In this document: one piece after another, positions 8,937-18,848 of the stretch
How the letters are laid out: each line of letters starts with the position of its first letter
Position numbering within the stretch: the stretch's first letter is position 1
Source of the DNA: Alteromonas genovensis
GTDB taxonomy: Bacteria > Pseudomonadota > Gammaproteobacteria > Enterobacterales > Alteromonadaceae
Direction: 5' to 3'
Assembly: GCF_010500895.1 (NCBI RefSeq)
Contig: NZ_JAAAWO010000008.1
Span: 119,537-183,536 of the forward strand
DNA length: 64,000 bases
Notes under the pieces: model-generated
Database searches by the model: none
Told to the model about the DNA's origin: nothing
What the model saw: the letters and a program-made list of their open reading frames with translations, nothing else
Position numbers and translations under genes: made by a program

Positions 8937-9251
8937 ATGGCTAATAAAATTCGTCGTGATGATGAAGTAGTCGTATTAGCGGGTAAAGACAAAGGCAAAC
9001 AAGGCAAAGTCCTTAAAGTGCTTATGGCTGATGACCGTTTAATTATAGAAGGCGTTAATCTCGTCAAGAAACACACTAAGCCTAACCCTCAATTGGGTGT
9101 TGCTGGTGGTATTGTTGAGAAAGAAGCTTCTATTCACGTTTCTAATGTTGCGATTGTTAACCCAGCAACGGGTAAAGCAGATCGCGTTGGTTTCCGTTTC
9201 GAAGATGAGAAGAAAGTACGTTTCTTCAAATCTAACGGCGAACTTGTTTAA
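8937..9251 (+). CDS. rplX: 50S ribosomal protein L24
   Basis: The 104-residue L24 has the N-terminal KOW motif ([21 protein letters not shown], about residues 8-28). It is an assembly-initiator protein binding the 5' end of 23S rRNA. It lies 12 bases after rplN behind an AAGGAG sequence and is followed closely by rplE, the standard spc order. Confidence 0.98.
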   Translation: MANKIRRDDEVVVLAGKDKGKQGKVLKVLMADDRLIIEGVNLVKKHTKPNPQLGVAGGIVEKEASIHVSNVAIVNPATGKADRVGFRFEDEKKVRFFKSNGELV

Positions 9252-9268
9252 TTATATTGGAGAGTACG

Positions 9269-9808
9269 ATGGCGAAACTGCATGATTTCTATAAAGAAAC
9301 AGTAGTAGCTGAACTTGCTAAGCAGTTCGGGTACAAAAGCGTCATGCAAGTCCCTCGGATTGAAAAAATCACTCTAAACATGGGTTTAGGTGAAGCAGTT
9401 GCTGACAAGAAGGTGCTTGAGAATGCTCAAGCTGACATGACGGCTATCGCCGGTCAGAAGCCTGTTGTCACAGTTGCTAGAAAATCAGTAGCGGGCTTTA
9501 AAATCCGTGAAGGTTATCCGATTGGCTGTAAAGTAACCCTACGTGGCGAGCGTATGTGGGAATTCCTAGAGCGTTTGATTTCAATCGCTATTCCGCGTAT
9601 TCGCGACTTCCGTGGTTTGAACCCAAAATCATTCGACGGGCGTGGTAACTACAGCATGGGCGTGCGTGAGCAAATCATTTTCCCTGAAATCGATTTCGAT
9701 AAAGTGGATAAGGTTCGCGGTATGGATATTACTATCACTACCAGTGCGAATTCTAATGACGAAGCACGTGCTCTGCTGGACGCGTTTAACTTCCCATTCA
9801 AAAAGTAG
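9269..9808 (+). CDS. rplE: 50S ribosomal protein L5
   Basis: The 179-residue L5 binds 5S rRNA and contacts the P-site tRNA. The start is set at ATG 9269 ([13 protein letters not shown]), preceded by TTGGAGAG. An upstream ATG at 9257 in the same frame would add four unconserved residues and lacks spacing for this ribosome-binding site. Conserved segments include [16 protein letters not shown] and [19 protein letters not shown]. Confidence 0.97.
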   Translation: MAKLHDFYKETVVAELAKQFGYKSVMQVPRIEKITLNMGLGEAVADKKVLENAQADMTAIAGQKPVVTVARKSVAGFKIREGYPIGCKVTLRGERMWEFLERLISIAIPRIRDFRGLNPKSFDGRGNYSMGVREQIIFPEIDFDKVDKVRGMDITITTSANSNDEARALLDAFNFPFKK

Positions 9809-9820
9809 GGGTGTAGGGTT

Positions 9821-10126
9821 ATGGCAAAAGAATCAATGAAAGCACGCGAAGCGAAGCGTACTAAGCTAGTAGCTAAGTATGCTGAAAAGCGCGCGGCACT
9901 TAAAGCGATTATCAGCGATGTTAACGCTTCTGAAGAAGAGCGTTGGGACGCTGTTCTGAAGCTGCAACAATTACCACGTGACTCTAGTTCTTCACGTCAA
10001 CGTAACCGTTGTCGCGTAACTGGCCGTCCACATGGTTACCTACGCAAATTCGGCCTTAGCCGTATTAAGCTTCGCGAAGCAGCGATGCGCGGTGAAGTCC
10101 CTGGCCTTAAGAAAGCCAGTTGGTAA
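9821..10126 (+). CDS. rpsN: 30S ribosomal protein S14
   Basis: The 101-residue S14 is of the long, zinc-free (C-minus) type. The region [23 protein letters not shown] lacks the CxxC pairs of the zinc form. It binds the 3' major (head) domain of 16S rRNA. It lies 12 bases after rplE. Confidence 0.98.
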   Translation: MAKESMKAREAKRTKLVAKYAEKRAALKAIISDVNASEEERWDAVLKLQQLPRDSSSSRQRNRCRVTGRPHGYLRKFGLSRIKLREAAMRGEVPGLKKASW

Positions 10127-10139
10127 GGAGTAGCTGATA

Positions 10140-10532
10140 ATGAGTATGCAAGATCCTATCGCGGATATGTTCACACGCATCCGTAACGGCCAGATGGCTC
10201 AGAAAGTTTCTGTAACTATGCCTTCTTCAAAAGTTCGCGTTTCTATATGCGAAGTGTTGAAGTCAGAAGGTTATATCACAGACTTTGCTGCATCAGGTGA
10301 CGTTAAGCCTGTTTTAGAAGTTACGCTTAAGTACTTCGAAGGCAAGCAAGTAATTGACACTATCGAGCGCGTAAGTCGCCCCGGTCTGCGCATCTATAAG
10401 AAAAAAGATGAGCTTCCAAAGGTTATGGGTGGCTTGGGTATCGCTATCGTGTCGACTTCAAAAGGTGTGATGACTGACCGTGCAGCGCGTAACGCTGGCA
10501 TGGGCGGTGAGATCATCGGTTATGTAGCATAA
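10140..10532 (+). CDS. rpsH: 30S ribosomal protein S8
   Basis: The 130-residue S8 begins [18 protein letters not shown] and ends [11 protein letters not shown], both canonical. It binds helix 21 of 16S rRNA. In E. coli S8 also represses the spc operon by binding the rplE message. I did not identify the equivalent site here with confidence. Confidence 0.98.
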   Translation: MSMQDPIADMFTRIRNGQMAQKVSVTMPSSKVRVSICEVLKSEGYITDFAASGDVKPVLEVTLKYFEGKQVIDTIERVSRPGLRIYKKKDELPKVMGGLGIAIVSTSKGVMTDRAARNAGMGGEIIGYVA

Positions 10533-10545
10533 CGGAGGAGTTGAA

Positions 10546-11079
10546 ATGTCACGTATAGCAAAAGCCCCAGTAGACTTGGTTTCAGGCGTAGAAATATCTA
10601 TCTCTGGTCAAGAAGTTACTGTAAAAGGTAGTAAAGGCACATTGAGCCGCGTTTTTAACGACGCTGTTGAAGTTGTACAAGAAGAGAACCAATTGAAAGC
10701 ACTTCCTCGTGAAGGTTTCGCTAACAATTGGGCACAGGCTGGTACTGTTCGCTCACTTCTTAACGCAATGGTTCAAGGTGTTTCACAAGGTTTTGAGAAA
10801 AAGCTTCAGCTAAATGGTGTTGGTTACCGTGCGCAAGCACAAGGTAGCAAGCTTAACCTAACGCTAGGTTTCTCTCATCCTGTAGTATACGAAATGCCTC
10901 AGGGCATTACCGTTGAAACTCCTAGCCAAACTGAAATCGTCGTCAAAGGCGCCGATAAGCAGATGGTAGGACAGGTTGCGGCGAACATTCGTGGTTACCG
11001 TCCACCAGAGCCTTACAAAGGCAAAGGTGTACGTTACGCTGACGAACATGTACGTCGTAAAGAAGCTAAGAAAAAGTAG
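10546..11079 (+). CDS. rplF: 50S ribosomal protein L6
   Basis: The 177-residue L6 has two related alpha/beta domains and the conserved C-terminal [19 protein letters not shown]. It sits near the sarcin-ricin loop and factor-binding site. GGAGG-type ribosome-binding site (ACGGAGGAG) precedes the ATG. Confidence 0.98.
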   Translation: MSRIAKAPVDLVSGVEISISGQEVTVKGSKGTLSRVFNDAVEVVQEENQLKALPREGFANNWAQAGTVRSLLNAMVQGVSQGFEKKLQLNGVGYRAQAQGSKLNLTLGFSHPVVYEMPQGITVETPSQTEIVVKGADKQMVGQVAANIRGYRPPEPYKGKGVRYADEHVRRKEAKKK

Positions 11080-11091
11080 GTGGGTGATACG

Positions 11092-11445
11092 ATGGATAAG
11101 AAAACAGCTCGCATTCGTCGCGCAACTCGCGCACGAGCAAAAATTCGTGAACTGGCCGCGCATCGCTTGGTTATTAACCGCACACCTCGCCACATATACG
11201 CTCAGCTTATCGCCCCGTGCGGTTCTGAAGTATTAGCGGCGGCTTCAACTGTTGAAAAAGATCTTGCAAAGGATCTTAAATCTACAGGTAACGCTGAAGC
11301 AGCGACGGTAGTCGGAAAAGCAATCGCAGAGCGCGCTATTGAGAAAGGCATTAAAGCAGTGGCTTTCGATCGTAGTGGCTTCCAATACCACGGTCGCGTT
11401 AAAGCATTAGCTGATGCAGCTCGCGAAGCTGGTCTTCAGTTCTAG
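11092..11445 (+). CDS. rplR: 50S ribosomal protein L18
   Basis: The 117-residue L18 binds 5S rRNA with L5. The start is set at ATG 11092 ([17 protein letters not shown]), because GTAGGTGGGTGA precedes it at good distance. An in-frame upstream start at 11080 directly follows the rplF stop and adds four residues not typical of L18. The end, [20 protein letters not shown], is canonical. Confidence 0.96.
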   Translation: MDKKTARIRRATRARAKIRELAAHRLVINRTPRHIYAQLIAPCGSEVLAAASTVEKDLAKDLKSTGNAEAATVVGKAIAERAIEKGIKAVAFDRSGFQYHGRVKALADAAREAGLQF

Positions 11446-11454
11446 GAGTTTATA

Positions 11455-11955
11455 ATGGCTAAACAAGACGTTCAGAACGGTGAACTGTTAGAGAAATTGA
11501 TTGCCGTTAACCGCGTATCTAAAGTGGTTAAAGGTGGTCGTATCTTTAGTTTCACTGCATTGACAGTAGTGGGTGACGGTAACGGTCGCGTAGGTTTCGG
11601 TTATGGTAAGGCACGTGAAGTTCCTGCTGCAATCCAGAAAGCTATGGAAAAGGCACGTCGCAACATGGTTGACGTTGACCTAAATGGCAATACGTTACAG
11701 CACCCGATTAAAGGTCGTCACTCTGGCTCTAAAGTTTACATGCAGCCTGCATCAGAAGGTACCGGTATCATCGCCGGCGGTGCAATGCGTGCAGTACTTG
11801 AAGTAGCTGGCGTACAAAACGTACTTTCAAAATGTTACGGCTCTACAAACCCAATCAACGTTGTTCGTGCAACAATCAACGCGCTGACAGAGATGAATTC
11901 TCCAGCGAAAGTTGCTGCGAAACGTGGATTGTCTGTAGATGAAATTTTGGGGTAA
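11455..11955 (+). CDS. rpsE: 30S ribosomal protein S5
   Basis: The 166-residue S5 has the N-terminal double-stranded RNA-binding fold ([20 protein letters not shown]) and the [16 protein letters not shown] segment near the C-terminus. It is involved in decoding fidelity and mRNA unwinding at the entry channel. Confidence 0.98.
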   Translation: MAKQDVQNGELLEKLIAVNRVSKVVKGGRIFSFTALTVVGDGNGRVGFGYGKAREVPAAIQKAMEKARRNMVDVDLNGNTLQHPIKGRHSGSKVYMQPASEGTGIIAGGAMRAVLEVAGVQNVLSKCYGSTNPINVVRATINALTEMNSPAKVAAKRGLSVDEILG

Positions 11956-11961
11956 TCAGAC

Positions 11962-12141
11962 ATGGCAACGATTAAAGTAAAGCAAACTAAAAGTGCTATC
12001 GGCAGACTGCCTAAGCACAAAGCTACGCTTAAAGGCTTAGGTCTTCGTAAGATCAACCATGTTCGTGAACTGGAAGATACCCCAGCCGTACGTGGCATGG
12101 TCCACCGTGTTCATTACATGGTCGAGATAGTGGAGGAGTAA
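11962..12141 (+). CDS. rpmD: 50S ribosomal protein L30
   Basis: A 59-residue protein starting [20 protein letters not shown] and ending [14 protein letters not shown], full-length L30. It lies between rpsE (6 bases upstream) and rplO (4 bases downstream), its usual position. Confidence 0.97.
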   Translation: MATIKVKQTKSAIGRLPKHKATLKGLGLRKINHVRELEDTPAVRGMVHRVHYMVEIVEE

Positions 12142-12145
12142 GAAC

Positions 12146-12580
12146 ATGCGTTTAAATACTATTGCTCCTGCACCAGGGGCTCATAAATCTGGTAAGCGTA
12201 CTGGTCGAGGCATCGGCTCAGGTCTTGGTAAAACGAGTGGCGTAGGCCACAAAGGTCAAAAAAGCCGTTCAGGTGGCCGCGTTAAGCCAGGATTCGAAGG
12301 TGGTCAGATGCCTTTACAGCGTCGTCTTCCGAAATTCGGTTTCACTTCACGCAAGAGCTTTGTTACTGATCAAGTAACACTTGCAGAAATCGCAAAAGTA
12401 GACGGTGATACAGTTTCTCTTGAAACTTTGAAAGCAGCAGGTCTTGTTAAGAAAGAAATGTTGTTTGTAAAAGTAGTTAAGAGCGGTGAGTTATCACGTG
12501 CTGTTACAGTAAGCGGTTTAAAGGTTACTAAAGGCGCTAAAGAAGCGATTGAAGCTGCTGGCGGTAAAGTAGAGGAATAA
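12146..12580 (+). CDS. rplO: 50S ribosomal protein L15
   Basis: The 144-residue L15 has the basic, Gly-rich N-terminal extension ([20 protein letters not shown]) that threads into 23S rRNA and the conserved [18 protein letters not shown]. It is a late assembly protein, directly before secY. Confidence 0.98.
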   Translation: MRLNTIAPAPGAHKSGKRTGRGIGSGLGKTSGVGHKGQKSRSGGRVKPGFEGGQMPLQRRLPKFGFTSRKSFVTDQVTLAEIAKVDGDTVSLETLKAAGLVKKEMLFVKVVKSGELSRAVTVSGLKVTKGAKEAIEAAGGKVEE

Positions 12581-12585
12581 GCTAG

Positions 12586-13905
12586 ATGGCTAAACCAGGA
12601 TTGGATTCAGGCGCTAAAAGCGGCTTGAGTGAGCTTAAAGCAAGATTGTTGTTCGTACTTGGTGCGATTGTTGTTTTCAGATTGGGTTCTTATGTTCCTA
12701 TTCCGGGCATCGATCCAGCTGTACTTGCTGACTTGTTCGAGCAACAGAAAGGCACCATTGTAGAAATGTTTAACATGTTCTCTGGTGGTGCGCTTGAGCG
12801 TGCATCCGTTCTGGCTTTGGGCATTATGCCATACATTACTGCATCCATTATTATGCAGTTGCTCTCGGTGGTTCACCCACCGATGGTAGAGCTTAAAAAA
12901 GAAGGCGAAGCAGGCCGTCGTAAAATCAGTCAGTACACACGTTATTTAACGCTTGTACTTGCGATTTTCCAGTCGATAGGAATATCGACTGGCCTGCCAA
13001 ACCTAATTAATGGATTGGTATTGAACCCTGGCTTCGGATTCTACTTTACAGCGGTAGTGAGCTTGGTCACAGGGACTATGTTCCTTATGTGGTTGGGTGA
13101 GCAAATTACTGAACGAGGTATCGGCAACGGTATTTCTATCTTGATTTTTGCTGGTATTGTTGCAGGTTTACCTACAGCAATCGGTCAAACGGCAGAGCAA
13201 GCAAGGCAGGGCGACATTAACTTGTTGTTCCTCCTGTTGATTGCTGTGATTGTTATTGCGCTTACATACCTTGTGGTATTTGTTGAGCGCGGACAACGCA
13301 GAATTGTGGTAAACTACGCGAAACGTCAGCAAGGCCGTCAGGTTTTTGCAGCGCAGAGCACGCATTTACCGCTGAAGGTCAACATTGCTGGTGTAATTCC
13401 ACCAATCTTTGCTTCCAGCATTATTCTGTTCCCAGGAACTATCGCAGGATGGTTCGGTCAGAATGAATCAACAGCATGGTTGCAGGACGTAGCGTTAATG
13501 CTATCTCCAGGTCAACCGCTGTACGTAATGTTATATGCAGCAGCTATTATCTTTTTCTGCTTCTTCTACACGGCGTTGGTCTTCAACCCGCGTGATACAG
13601 CAGATAATTTGAAGAAGTCTGGTGCGTTTATCCCTGGCATCCGCCCGGGTGAACAAACATCGCGTTATATTGATAAGGTAATGACTCGCCTCACACTGGC
13701 TGGCGCACTATACATAACCTTTATTTGTTTGGTGCCTGAATTCATGCTAATTGCCTGGAATGTTCCGTTCTACTTCGGTGGTACGTCGCTTCTAATCATA
13801 GTAGTGGTTATCATGGACTTTATGGCACAGGTGCAGACGCATTTGATGAGTAGTCAATATGAGTCTGTTCTGAAGAAAGCTAATCTTAAAGGCTACGGCC
13901 GTTAA
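12586..13905 (+). CDS. secY: Protein translocase subunit SecY
   Basis: Core channel of the SecYEG inner-membrane translocon, 439 residues against 443 in E. coli. About ten hydrophobic segments are visible. Conserved landmarks are YVPIPGIDP (first periplasmic loop and plug region), [20 protein letters not shown] and [14 protein letters not shown]. The C-terminal [14 protein letters not shown]...[12 protein letters not shown] is also canonical. It starts 5 bases after rplO, so it is part of the spc operon. Confidence 0.98.
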   Translation: MAKPGLDSGAKSGLSELKARLLFVLGAIVVFRLGSYVPIPGIDPAVLADLFEQQKGTIVEMFNMFSGGALERASVLALGIMPYITASIIMQLLSVVHPPMVELKKEGEAGRRKISQYTRYLTLVLAIFQSIGISTGLPNLINGLVLNPGFGFYFTAVVSLVTGTMFLMWLGEQITERGIGNGISILIFAGIVAGLPTAIGQTAEQARQGDINLLFLLLIAVIVIALTYLVVFVERGQRRIVVNYAKRQQGRQVFAAQSTHLPLKVNIAGVIPPIFASSIILFPGTIAGWFGQNESTAWLQDVALMLSPGQPLYVMLYAAAIIFFCFFYTALVFNPRDTADNLKKSGAFIPGIRPGEQTSRYIDKVMTRLTLAGALYITFICLVPEFMLIAWNVPFYFGGTSLLIIVVVIMDFMAQVQTHLMSSQYESVLKKANLKGYGR

Positions 13906-13942
13906 GTTAGCCCCTTAATATTAAAGATAGGGGAGTGATGTA

Positions 13943-14056
13943 ATGAAAGTTCGTGCATCAGTTAAAAAGATTTGCCGTAACTGTAAAGTTATCAAGCGCA
14001 ACGGCGTTGTGCGTGTAATTTGTACAGAGCCAAAGCATAAGCAAAGGCAAGGTTAA
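13943..14056 (+). CDS. rpmJ: 50S ribosomal protein L36
   Basis: A 37-residue zinc-ribbon protein. It starts [19 protein letters not shown] and keeps the zinc ligands CxxC ... C ... H (Cys11, Cys14, Cys27, His32). GGGGAG precedes the ATG. It is the last gene of the spc operon. Confidence 0.97.
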   Translation: MKVRASVKKICRNCKVIKRNGVVRVICTEPKHKQRQG

Positions 14057-14089
14057 TCTAAGCGGTACAGAATACTTGCAAAGCTACTA

Positions 14090-14130
14090 AGCAGAATCCG
14101 AAGCATACTTATCGGGTTCTGCTAGTTTTG
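14090..14130 (+). terminator. Hairpin between rpmJ and rpsM
   Basis: A 12-bp stem (14090-14101 with 14112-14123, one G-T pair) around AGCATACTTA, followed by AGTTTTG. It may be a partial terminator at the spc/alpha boundary or an RNA-processing structure. The short T run suggests read-through. Confidence 0.5.
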
Positions 14131-14159
14131 TTTATAGGTGTTTTGAACCTTTATTTGCA

Positions 14160-14233
14160 ATTTGGTCGACGGATGAGTATCCTATCGGGCTTTTTAGGTC
14201 GTCGACAAATAAACAAGAGGAGTGCTGTTAATG
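14160..14233 (+). promoter_or_regulatory. Alpha-operon leader (S4-binding translational control RNA)
   Basis: Immediately before rpsM a 7-bp stem GTCGACG/CGTCGAC (14165-14171 with 14200-14206) encloses GAGTATCCTATCGGGCTTTT and is followed by AAGAGGAG and the start codon. The GAGTATCCT and CGGGCTTTT segments closely match, from memory, the E. coli alpha leader pseudoknot where S4 represses translation of rpsM, rpsK, rpsD and rplQ. The outer stem differs in sequence but is kept as a pairing. Confidence 0.8.
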
Positions 14234-14587
14234 GCCCGTATCGCTGGCATTAACATTCCTGAGCACAAGCATGCTGTAGTCGCTATCCAAGCGATTTATG
14301 GTGTAGGCCTCACACGTGCGAAAAGCATTTGTGCAGGTGCTGGTGTTGCAGAAGATACAAAAATCAAAGAGCTAGACGAAGCGACTATCGATAAGCTTCG
14401 TGACGAAGTGGCGAAATTTACTGTTGAAGGTGATTTACGTCGTGAAGTCTCTATGAGCATCAAACGTTTGATGGACCTGGGTTGCTTCCGTGGTATACGC
14501 CACCGTCGTAGCTTGCCTCTACGTGGTCAGCGCACTAAAACTAATGCGCGTACCCGTAAAGGTCCTCGTAAGCCAATTAAGAAGTAA
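14231..14587 (+). CDS. rpsM: 30S ribosomal protein S13
   Basis: The 118-residue S13 begins [20 protein letters not shown], with the helix-two-turns-helix region [16 protein letters not shown], and ends with the basic [11 protein letters not shown]. It contacts 16S h41-42 and forms bridge B1 with L5. The start at 14231 is preferred over an in-frame 14222 because it follows AAGAGGAGTGCTGTTA and gives the canonical N-terminus. Confidence 0.97.
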   Translation: MARIAGINIPEHKHAVVAIQAIYGVGLTRAKSICAGAGVAEDTKIKELDEATIDKLRDEVAKFTVEGDLRREVSMSIKRLMDLGCFRGIRHRRSLPLRGQRTKTNARTRKGPRKPIKK

Positions 14588-14601
14588 GCGGGGAGTAAGT
14601 T

Positions 14602-14994
14602 ATGGCAAAAGCACCAGCTCGTAGTACGCGTAAGCGCGCTAAACGTCAGGTTGCAGACGGTATGGCTCATATCCATGCGTCTTTCAACAACACAATTGTG
14701 ACTATTACAGACCGTCAAGGCAATGCACTAGCATGGGCGACATCTGGTGGTTCAGGTTTCCGTGGTTCACGTAAATCTACCCCATTTGCTGCGCAGGTAG
14801 CTGCTGAGCGTGCAGGTGTAGCTGCACAAGAATACGGTCTTAAGAACCTAGAAGTGTTCGTAAAAGGTCCAGGTCCAGGCCGTGAGTCTGCGATCCGTGC
14901 TCTTAACGCTACTGGTTATAAGATCACAAATATTACCGATGTGACACCTATTCCTCACAACGGTTGTCGTCCACCGAAAAAACGTCGCGTTTAA
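14602..14994 (+). CDS. rpsK: 30S ribosomal protein S11
   Basis: The 130-residue S11 contains [20 protein letters not shown] and ends [12 protein letters not shown], both canonical. It is a platform protein binding h23/h24 near the mRNA exit, in the alpha operon. Confidence 0.98.
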   Translation: MAKAPARSTRKRAKRQVADGMAHIHASFNNTIVTITDRQGNALAWATSGGSGFRGSRKSTPFAAQVAAERAGVAAQEYGLKNLEVFVKGPGPGRESAIRALNATGYKITNITDVTPIPHNGCRPPKKRRV

Positions 14995-15018
14995 TCGACG
15001 GACAGTTGGAGAAAGATC

Positions 15019-15639
15019 ATGGCAAGATATTTGGGTCCAAAACTCAAACTTAGCCGTCGCGAAGGAACTGACTTGTTCCTTAAAAGCGGCGTTCGCGCAA
15101 TCGATTCTAAATGTAAGATCGATACAGCGCCTGGTCAGCATGGTGCCCGTCGTGGCCGTTTGTCTGACTACGGTGTTCAGCTGCGTGAGAAACAAAAAGT
15201 TCGTCGTATGTTCGGCGTACTGGAAAAGCAATTCCGCAACTACTATAAAGAAGCTGCGCGTCTAAAAGGCAACACAGGTGAAAACTTGCTACAGCTTTTA
15301 GAGCAGCGTCTAGACAACGTGGTTTATCGTATGGGATTTGCTAGTACACGTGCTGAAGCACGTCAGCTAGTAAGCCACAAGGCGATCATGGTAAATGGTC
15401 AAGTTGTGAACATTCCATCGTTTAACGTTTCTGCCGAAGACGTGGTTTCTGTTCGTGAGAAAGCGAAAAAGCAAGCGCGTATCGTTGCTGCTTTAGAACT
15501 GGCTGACCAACGTGAGAAGCCAACCTGGATTGAAGTAGACAGCACTAAAATGGAAGGCACTTTCAAGCGCGTTCCAGAAAGAACTGATTTGTCTGCTGAA
15601 ATTAACGAACAGTTGATCGTCGAACTTTACTCTAAGTAA
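15019..15639 (+). CDS. rpsD: 30S ribosomal protein S4
   Basis: The 206-residue S4 starts [20 protein letters not shown] and includes the S4 RNA-binding domain ([20 protein letters not shown], about 94-113). It is a primary 16S assembly protein and the probable autogenous repressor acting on the leader before rpsM. Confidence 0.98.
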   Translation: MARYLGPKLKLSRREGTDLFLKSGVRAIDSKCKIDTAPGQHGARRGRLSDYGVQLREKQKVRRMFGVLEKQFRNYYKEAARLKGNTGENLLQLLEQRLDNVVYRMGFASTRAEARQLVSHKAIMVNGQVVNIPSFNVSAEDVVSVREKAKKQARIVAALELADQREKPTWIEVDSTKMEGTFKRVPERTDLSAEINEQLIVELYSK

Positions 15640-15661
15640 AGCCAACTAAAGAGGAAGCATT

Positions 15662-16648
15662 GTGGGTTCTGTGACTGAATTCCTAAAACCGAGATTAGTA
15701 GAGATCGAAAACGTTTCTCCTACTCGTGCCAAAGTAACTTTGGAACCACTAGAGCGCGGCTTTGGCCATACTCTAGGTAACGCCCTACGTCGTATATTAC
15801 TGTCATCTATGCCAGGATGTGCAGTTACCGAGGTAGAAATTGATGGCGTTCTTCACGAGTACAGCACCAAAGAAGGTGTACAAGAAGACGTTATCGAAAT
15901 CTTGCTAAATCTTAAAGGTTTAGCGGTTCGCCTTGAAGGTAAAACTGAGGCAACCCTAACTCTAGTGAAATCTGGCGCTGGCCCTGTTGTTGCTGGTGAT
16001 ATTCAGCATGATGGCGACGTAGAAATTGTTAACCCTGATCACTTAATTTGTACTTTAACAGGCGAAGCTGAAATCAGCATGCGCGTTAAAGTAGAAATGG
16101 GTCGCGGTTATGTACCAGCTTCTACCCGTCGCTCCTCTGAAGAAGATGATCGTCCAATTGGTCGTTTGTTAGTTGATGCTTCATACAGCCCAGTAGAGCG
16201 TATTGCGTACACTGTTGAGTCTGCCCGTGTTGAACAACGCACAGACTTAGACAAACTAATCATCGACATGGAAACTAACGGCACTTTAGATCCTGAAGAA
16301 GCGATCCGCCGTTCTGCTACCATTCTTGCTGAACAGCTTGATGCATTCGTAGACTTACGTGATGTATCTGAGCCGGAAGCGAAAGAAGAGAAGCCGGAAT
16401 TCGATCCGATTCTACTTCGCCCAGTTGATGACCTAGAGTTAACAGTACGTTCTGCTAACTGCTTAAAAGCAGAAGCTATCCAGTACATTGGTGACCTGGT
16501 ACAGCGCACTGAGGTTGAGCTACTTAAAACGCCTAACCTTGGTAAGAAATCGCTAACTGAAATCAAAGATGTTCTAGCATCTCGTGGTTTGTCTCTAGGC
16601 ATGCGCCTAGAAAACTGGCCGCCAGAGAGCATCGCTGAAAAAGATTAA
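15662..16648 (+). CDS. rpoA: RNA polymerase alpha subunit
   Basis: 328 residues from a GTG start ([20 protein letters not shown]), one residue shorter than E. coli. The start is supported by AAAGAGGAAG upstream and alignment to the known N-terminus. The N-terminal domain carries the dimerisation motif [20 protein letters not shown]. The C-terminal domain (about 250-328) has the DNA- and activator-binding [11 protein letters not shown] and [15 protein letters not shown]. It is positioned in the alpha operon as usual. Confidence 0.98.
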   Translation: MGSVTEFLKPRLVEIENVSPTRAKVTLEPLERGFGHTLGNALRRILLSSMPGCAVTEVEIDGVLHEYSTKEGVQEDVIEILLNLKGLAVRLEGKTEATLTLVKSGAGPVVAGDIQHDGDVEIVNPDHLICTLTGEAEISMRVKVEMGRGYVPASTRRSSEEDDRPIGRLLVDASYSPVERIAYTVESARVEQRTDLDKLIIDMETNGTLDPEEAIRRSATILAEQLDAFVDLRDVSEPEAKEEKPEFDPILLRPVDDLELTVRSANCLKAEAIQYIGDLVQRTEVELLKTPNLGKKSLTEIKDVLASRGLSLGMRLENWPPESIAEKD

Positions 16649-16689
16649 TCAGGTTTTTATCAAACTGATTTGTAGAGAAGGATAAAACT

Positions 16690-17091
16690 ATGCGCCATCG
16701 TAAGAGTGGTCGTCAGTTGAATCGCAACAGCAGCCATCGTCAAGCTATGTTCAAAAACATGGCCGGTTCTTTGGTCAAGCACGAAGTGATCAAAACTACG
16801 TTACCAAAAGCGAAAGAATTACGTCGCGTAATCGAGCCACTAATCACTATGGCTAAAGAAGACAGCGTTGCAAATCGCCGTCTAGCTTTTGCCCGTACAG
16901 GTGATAAAGAGGTCGTAGGTAAACTGTTTAACGAGCTTGGTCCTCGTTACGAAGCACGCCCAGGCGGTTACACTCGCATTTTAAAATGTGGTTTCCGTGC
17001 TGGCGACAATGCCCCAATGGCATATGTTGAGCTAGTTGACCGTCCAGTTGTTGAAGCTGAAGAAGAAGTAGTAGAAGCAACTGAAGAGTAA
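16690..17091 (+). CDS. rplQ: 50S ribosomal protein L17
   Basis: The 133-residue L17 begins [20 protein letters not shown] and contains the conserved GYTRILK...[16 protein letters not shown]. An acidic C-terminal tail ([10 protein letters not shown]) follows. It is the last gene of the alpha operon and is followed by a strong terminator. Confidence 0.98.
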   Translation: MRHRKSGRQLNRNSSHRQAMFKNMAGSLVKHEVIKTTLPKAKELRRVIEPLITMAKEDSVANRRLAFARTGDKEVVGKLFNELGPRYEARPGGYTRILKCGFRAGDNAPMAYVELVDRPVVEAEEEVVEATEE

Positions 17092-17106
17092 GTAATACTC
17101 GAAAAG

Positions 17107-17145
17107 AAAAAGGGGTCAGAACGAAAGTTCTGACCCCTTTTTTTT
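17107..17145 (+). terminator. Terminator of the alpha operon, made of GGGGTCAGA repeat
   Basis: Perfect 16-bp stem (17107-17122 with 17127-17142) with a GAAA tetraloop; GGGGTCAGAAC pairs with GTTCTGACCCC, flanked by A and T runs. It works as a bidirectional terminator and belongs to the GGGGTCAGA repeat family scattered in the window. Confidence 0.93.
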
Positions 17146-17155
17146 ACCAAAAATA

Positions 17156-17236
17156 AATTGGGTCAGGTCCGATAACAATATTGGCTTCCTTGCACCGCGT
17201 TATCGTTTATCCAAAAATAAAATAGGGTCAGAACCA
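17156..17236 (+). repeat. Two GGGTCAG repeats upstream of the flagellin gene
   Basis: GGGTCAGGTCC at 17160-17170 and GGGTCAGAACC at 17225-17235, each preceded by an AAAAATAAA-type segment. They match the core of the alpha-operon terminator hairpin and the copy after the flagellin stop. Confidence 0.7.
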
Positions 17237-17469
17237 AGTTTACGCATTAGGTCTAAAAGGCTTTAAGCACACGAAATTAGAACTAAATAAACGTGTCTCG
17301 TTCAGGTTCTATGCGTCACTAAAACTCCCTCGACTCACCTTCTTAAGCGCCTTCTAACAGTATTGGCAGAGTACTTGCTCATCTCTCTACATTAGTGAAT
17401 AAAATAAGCAGAAAATGCCATTACATTTCATCGCATTTTTGAGCGGCGTACAAATTCAAGGATGAAGCT

Positions 17470-18834
17470 ATGCTATCGGTTTCGGGAAAGTATCAATCTT
17501 TAGGACTATCAACCTTTAGAGGCAACGCGGTTGCCACATCGTTAGAGCGCCTAAGTTCTGGCCTTCGTATTAACAGCGCCGCCGATGATAGTGCAGGTCT
17601 TCAAATTTCTAATCGGCTTTCATCCGAGCGAAACGCCTATACGCAACTAAATCGAAACCTGAATGACGGTATAAGCTATGCCCAAGTGGCAGAAGGCGGA
17701 CTGCAGGAGTCTGCCGCTATTTTGCAGCGTATGCGGCAACTATCTATCCAATCTCAAAACGGCATAAACAGTAAAAACGACAGAGCGGCCCTTGATAAAG
17801 AGTTTCAAGCGCTGAAATTAGAACTTAATGCCATAGCCTACGGCACCGAAGTATTCAACCGGCTTCCCTTGGTAGGTGATGCCAATTTGTTAAGTGACAA
17901 TGTGCCTTCACTAGGCGACAGATTCGCTCAGGGTGTAACGCAGTCTCTCCCTAGCGGCCTGCAATCCATAGCGTACATACCAGCTGGCTCGAGTAATGTT
18001 CAGGTGAACATAAACGACAATGGCGCTAATGACGATATACAAGTATTCACAACCAGCGGCAAACACCTTGCAGGTACGCCTATTACGAATGCAACGTGGA
18101 GTGCTGGTTCTAACAATATTGCCAATGTGGCAGATTTAGAATCTCGCTTCTTTCTTACATCTAACGGATACAATGCCGACGCGAGTTACGATGATAGCGA
18201 ACTTATTACTAGCGGTAGCGATACAATAGATGGAAACGTTATTTCATTCAGCGGCGATCAAAACGGCGCAACCCCGTCAAACTTGAACGAATTTTTAACT
18301 ATTTCAAGCAACTCACAACCGCTGATCATTTCAGTTATCGGGAGCGGAGTATTTAATGTTACCGCCACATGGGATTCACTAGGCGGTGAGGATGAACGGG
18401 CTTTCAGTTTGGGGCCAGCGGATATCACTGCCACTAATAAGCTAGGTAAGGGCACCGAATACATAGAAGTTACAAAAACACCAGCCACGCTGGAAGACTT
18501 AAGTTTAGAGGGCACTTCTATCAACAGCGAACAAAACGCTGAAGCTGCTCTTAGTCAAATTGATGCAGCACTAAACACAGTGAGCGAGAGCCGCGCTTTT
18601 TACGGCGCGAAACTCAATCAAATGACATCAGCCTTAAACGTAAACGCCATTGCTAATGAGAATATCAGCGCAGCGCGCTCACGAATTACCGATACTGATT
18701 TCGCAGCAGAGACAGCTTCACTCACACAAAGTCAAATTGTAGAACAAGCGAGTATTAGCGTACGGGCTCAGGCTCAGTCGAGCGAAAATCAAGTTTTAGG
18801 TTTACTAAACGGTATTGCAGAACAAACAGCATAA
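17470..18834 (+). CDS. Flagellin-family protein (orphan)
   Basis: 454 residues. The N-terminal D0/D1 region (1-135) has ERLSSGLRINSAADDSAGLQ. The C-terminal D1/D0 region (365-454) has SRITDTDFAAETASLTQSQI and ends LGLLNGI. The centre (136-360) is variable, Ser/Asn/Asp-rich and has no recognised domain. The first residues (MLSVSGKYQSLGLSTFRGNA) differ from the usual MALVVNTNVASLNAQ start, and no flagellar genes lie nearby. It may be an accessory filament subunit or a flagellin-like secreted protein. Its position beside a glycan island raises the possibility of glycosylation, but that is inference only. Confidence 0.88.
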   Translation: MLSVSGKYQSLGLSTFRGNAVATSLERLSSGLRINSAADDSAGLQISNRLSSERNAYTQLNRNLNDGISYAQVAEGGLQESAAILQRMRQLSIQSQNGINSKNDRAALDKEFQALKLELNAIAYGTEVFNRLPLVGDANLLSDNVPSLGDRFAQGVTQSLPSGLQSIAYIPAGSSNVQVNINDNGANDDIQVFTTSGKHLAGTPITNATWSAGSNNIANVADLESRFFLTSNGYNADASYDDSELITSGSDTIDGNVISFSGDQNGATPSNLNEFLTISSNSQPLIISVIGSGVFNVTATWDSLGGEDERAFSLGPADITATNKLGKGTEYIEVTKTPATLEDLSLEGTSINSEQNAEAALSQIDAALNTVSESRAFYGAKLNQMTSALNVNAIANENISAARSRITDTDFAAETASLTQSQIVEQASISVRAQAQSSENQVLGLLNGIAEQTA

Positions 18835-18835
18835 A

Positions 18836-18848
18836 TGGGGTCAGAACC
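18836..18848 (+). repeat. GGGGTCAGAACC repeat after the flagellin stop
   Basis: GGGGTCAGAACC at 18837-18848 begins two bases after the flagellin stop codon. It is identical over its length to the stem arm of the 17107-17145 terminator plus one C, but here it has no partner arm, so it is a solo half-element. Confidence 0.7.

Larger units (their letters stand above)
17092..17469. other. Intergenic region between rplQ and flagellin
   Basis: These 378 bases contain the rplQ terminator and two further GGGTCAG repeats (17160-17170 and 17225-17235). The two copies are each preceded by CCAAAAATAAA (17147-17157 and 17211-17221), forming a 64-base-offset direct repeat. No gene is credible. A flagellin promoter could not be assigned. 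Confidence 0.5.

Noticed and set aside
8648..9076. 142-codon antisense frame over rplN and rplX
   Set aside because: It is a shadow of well-conserved ribosomal protein genes.
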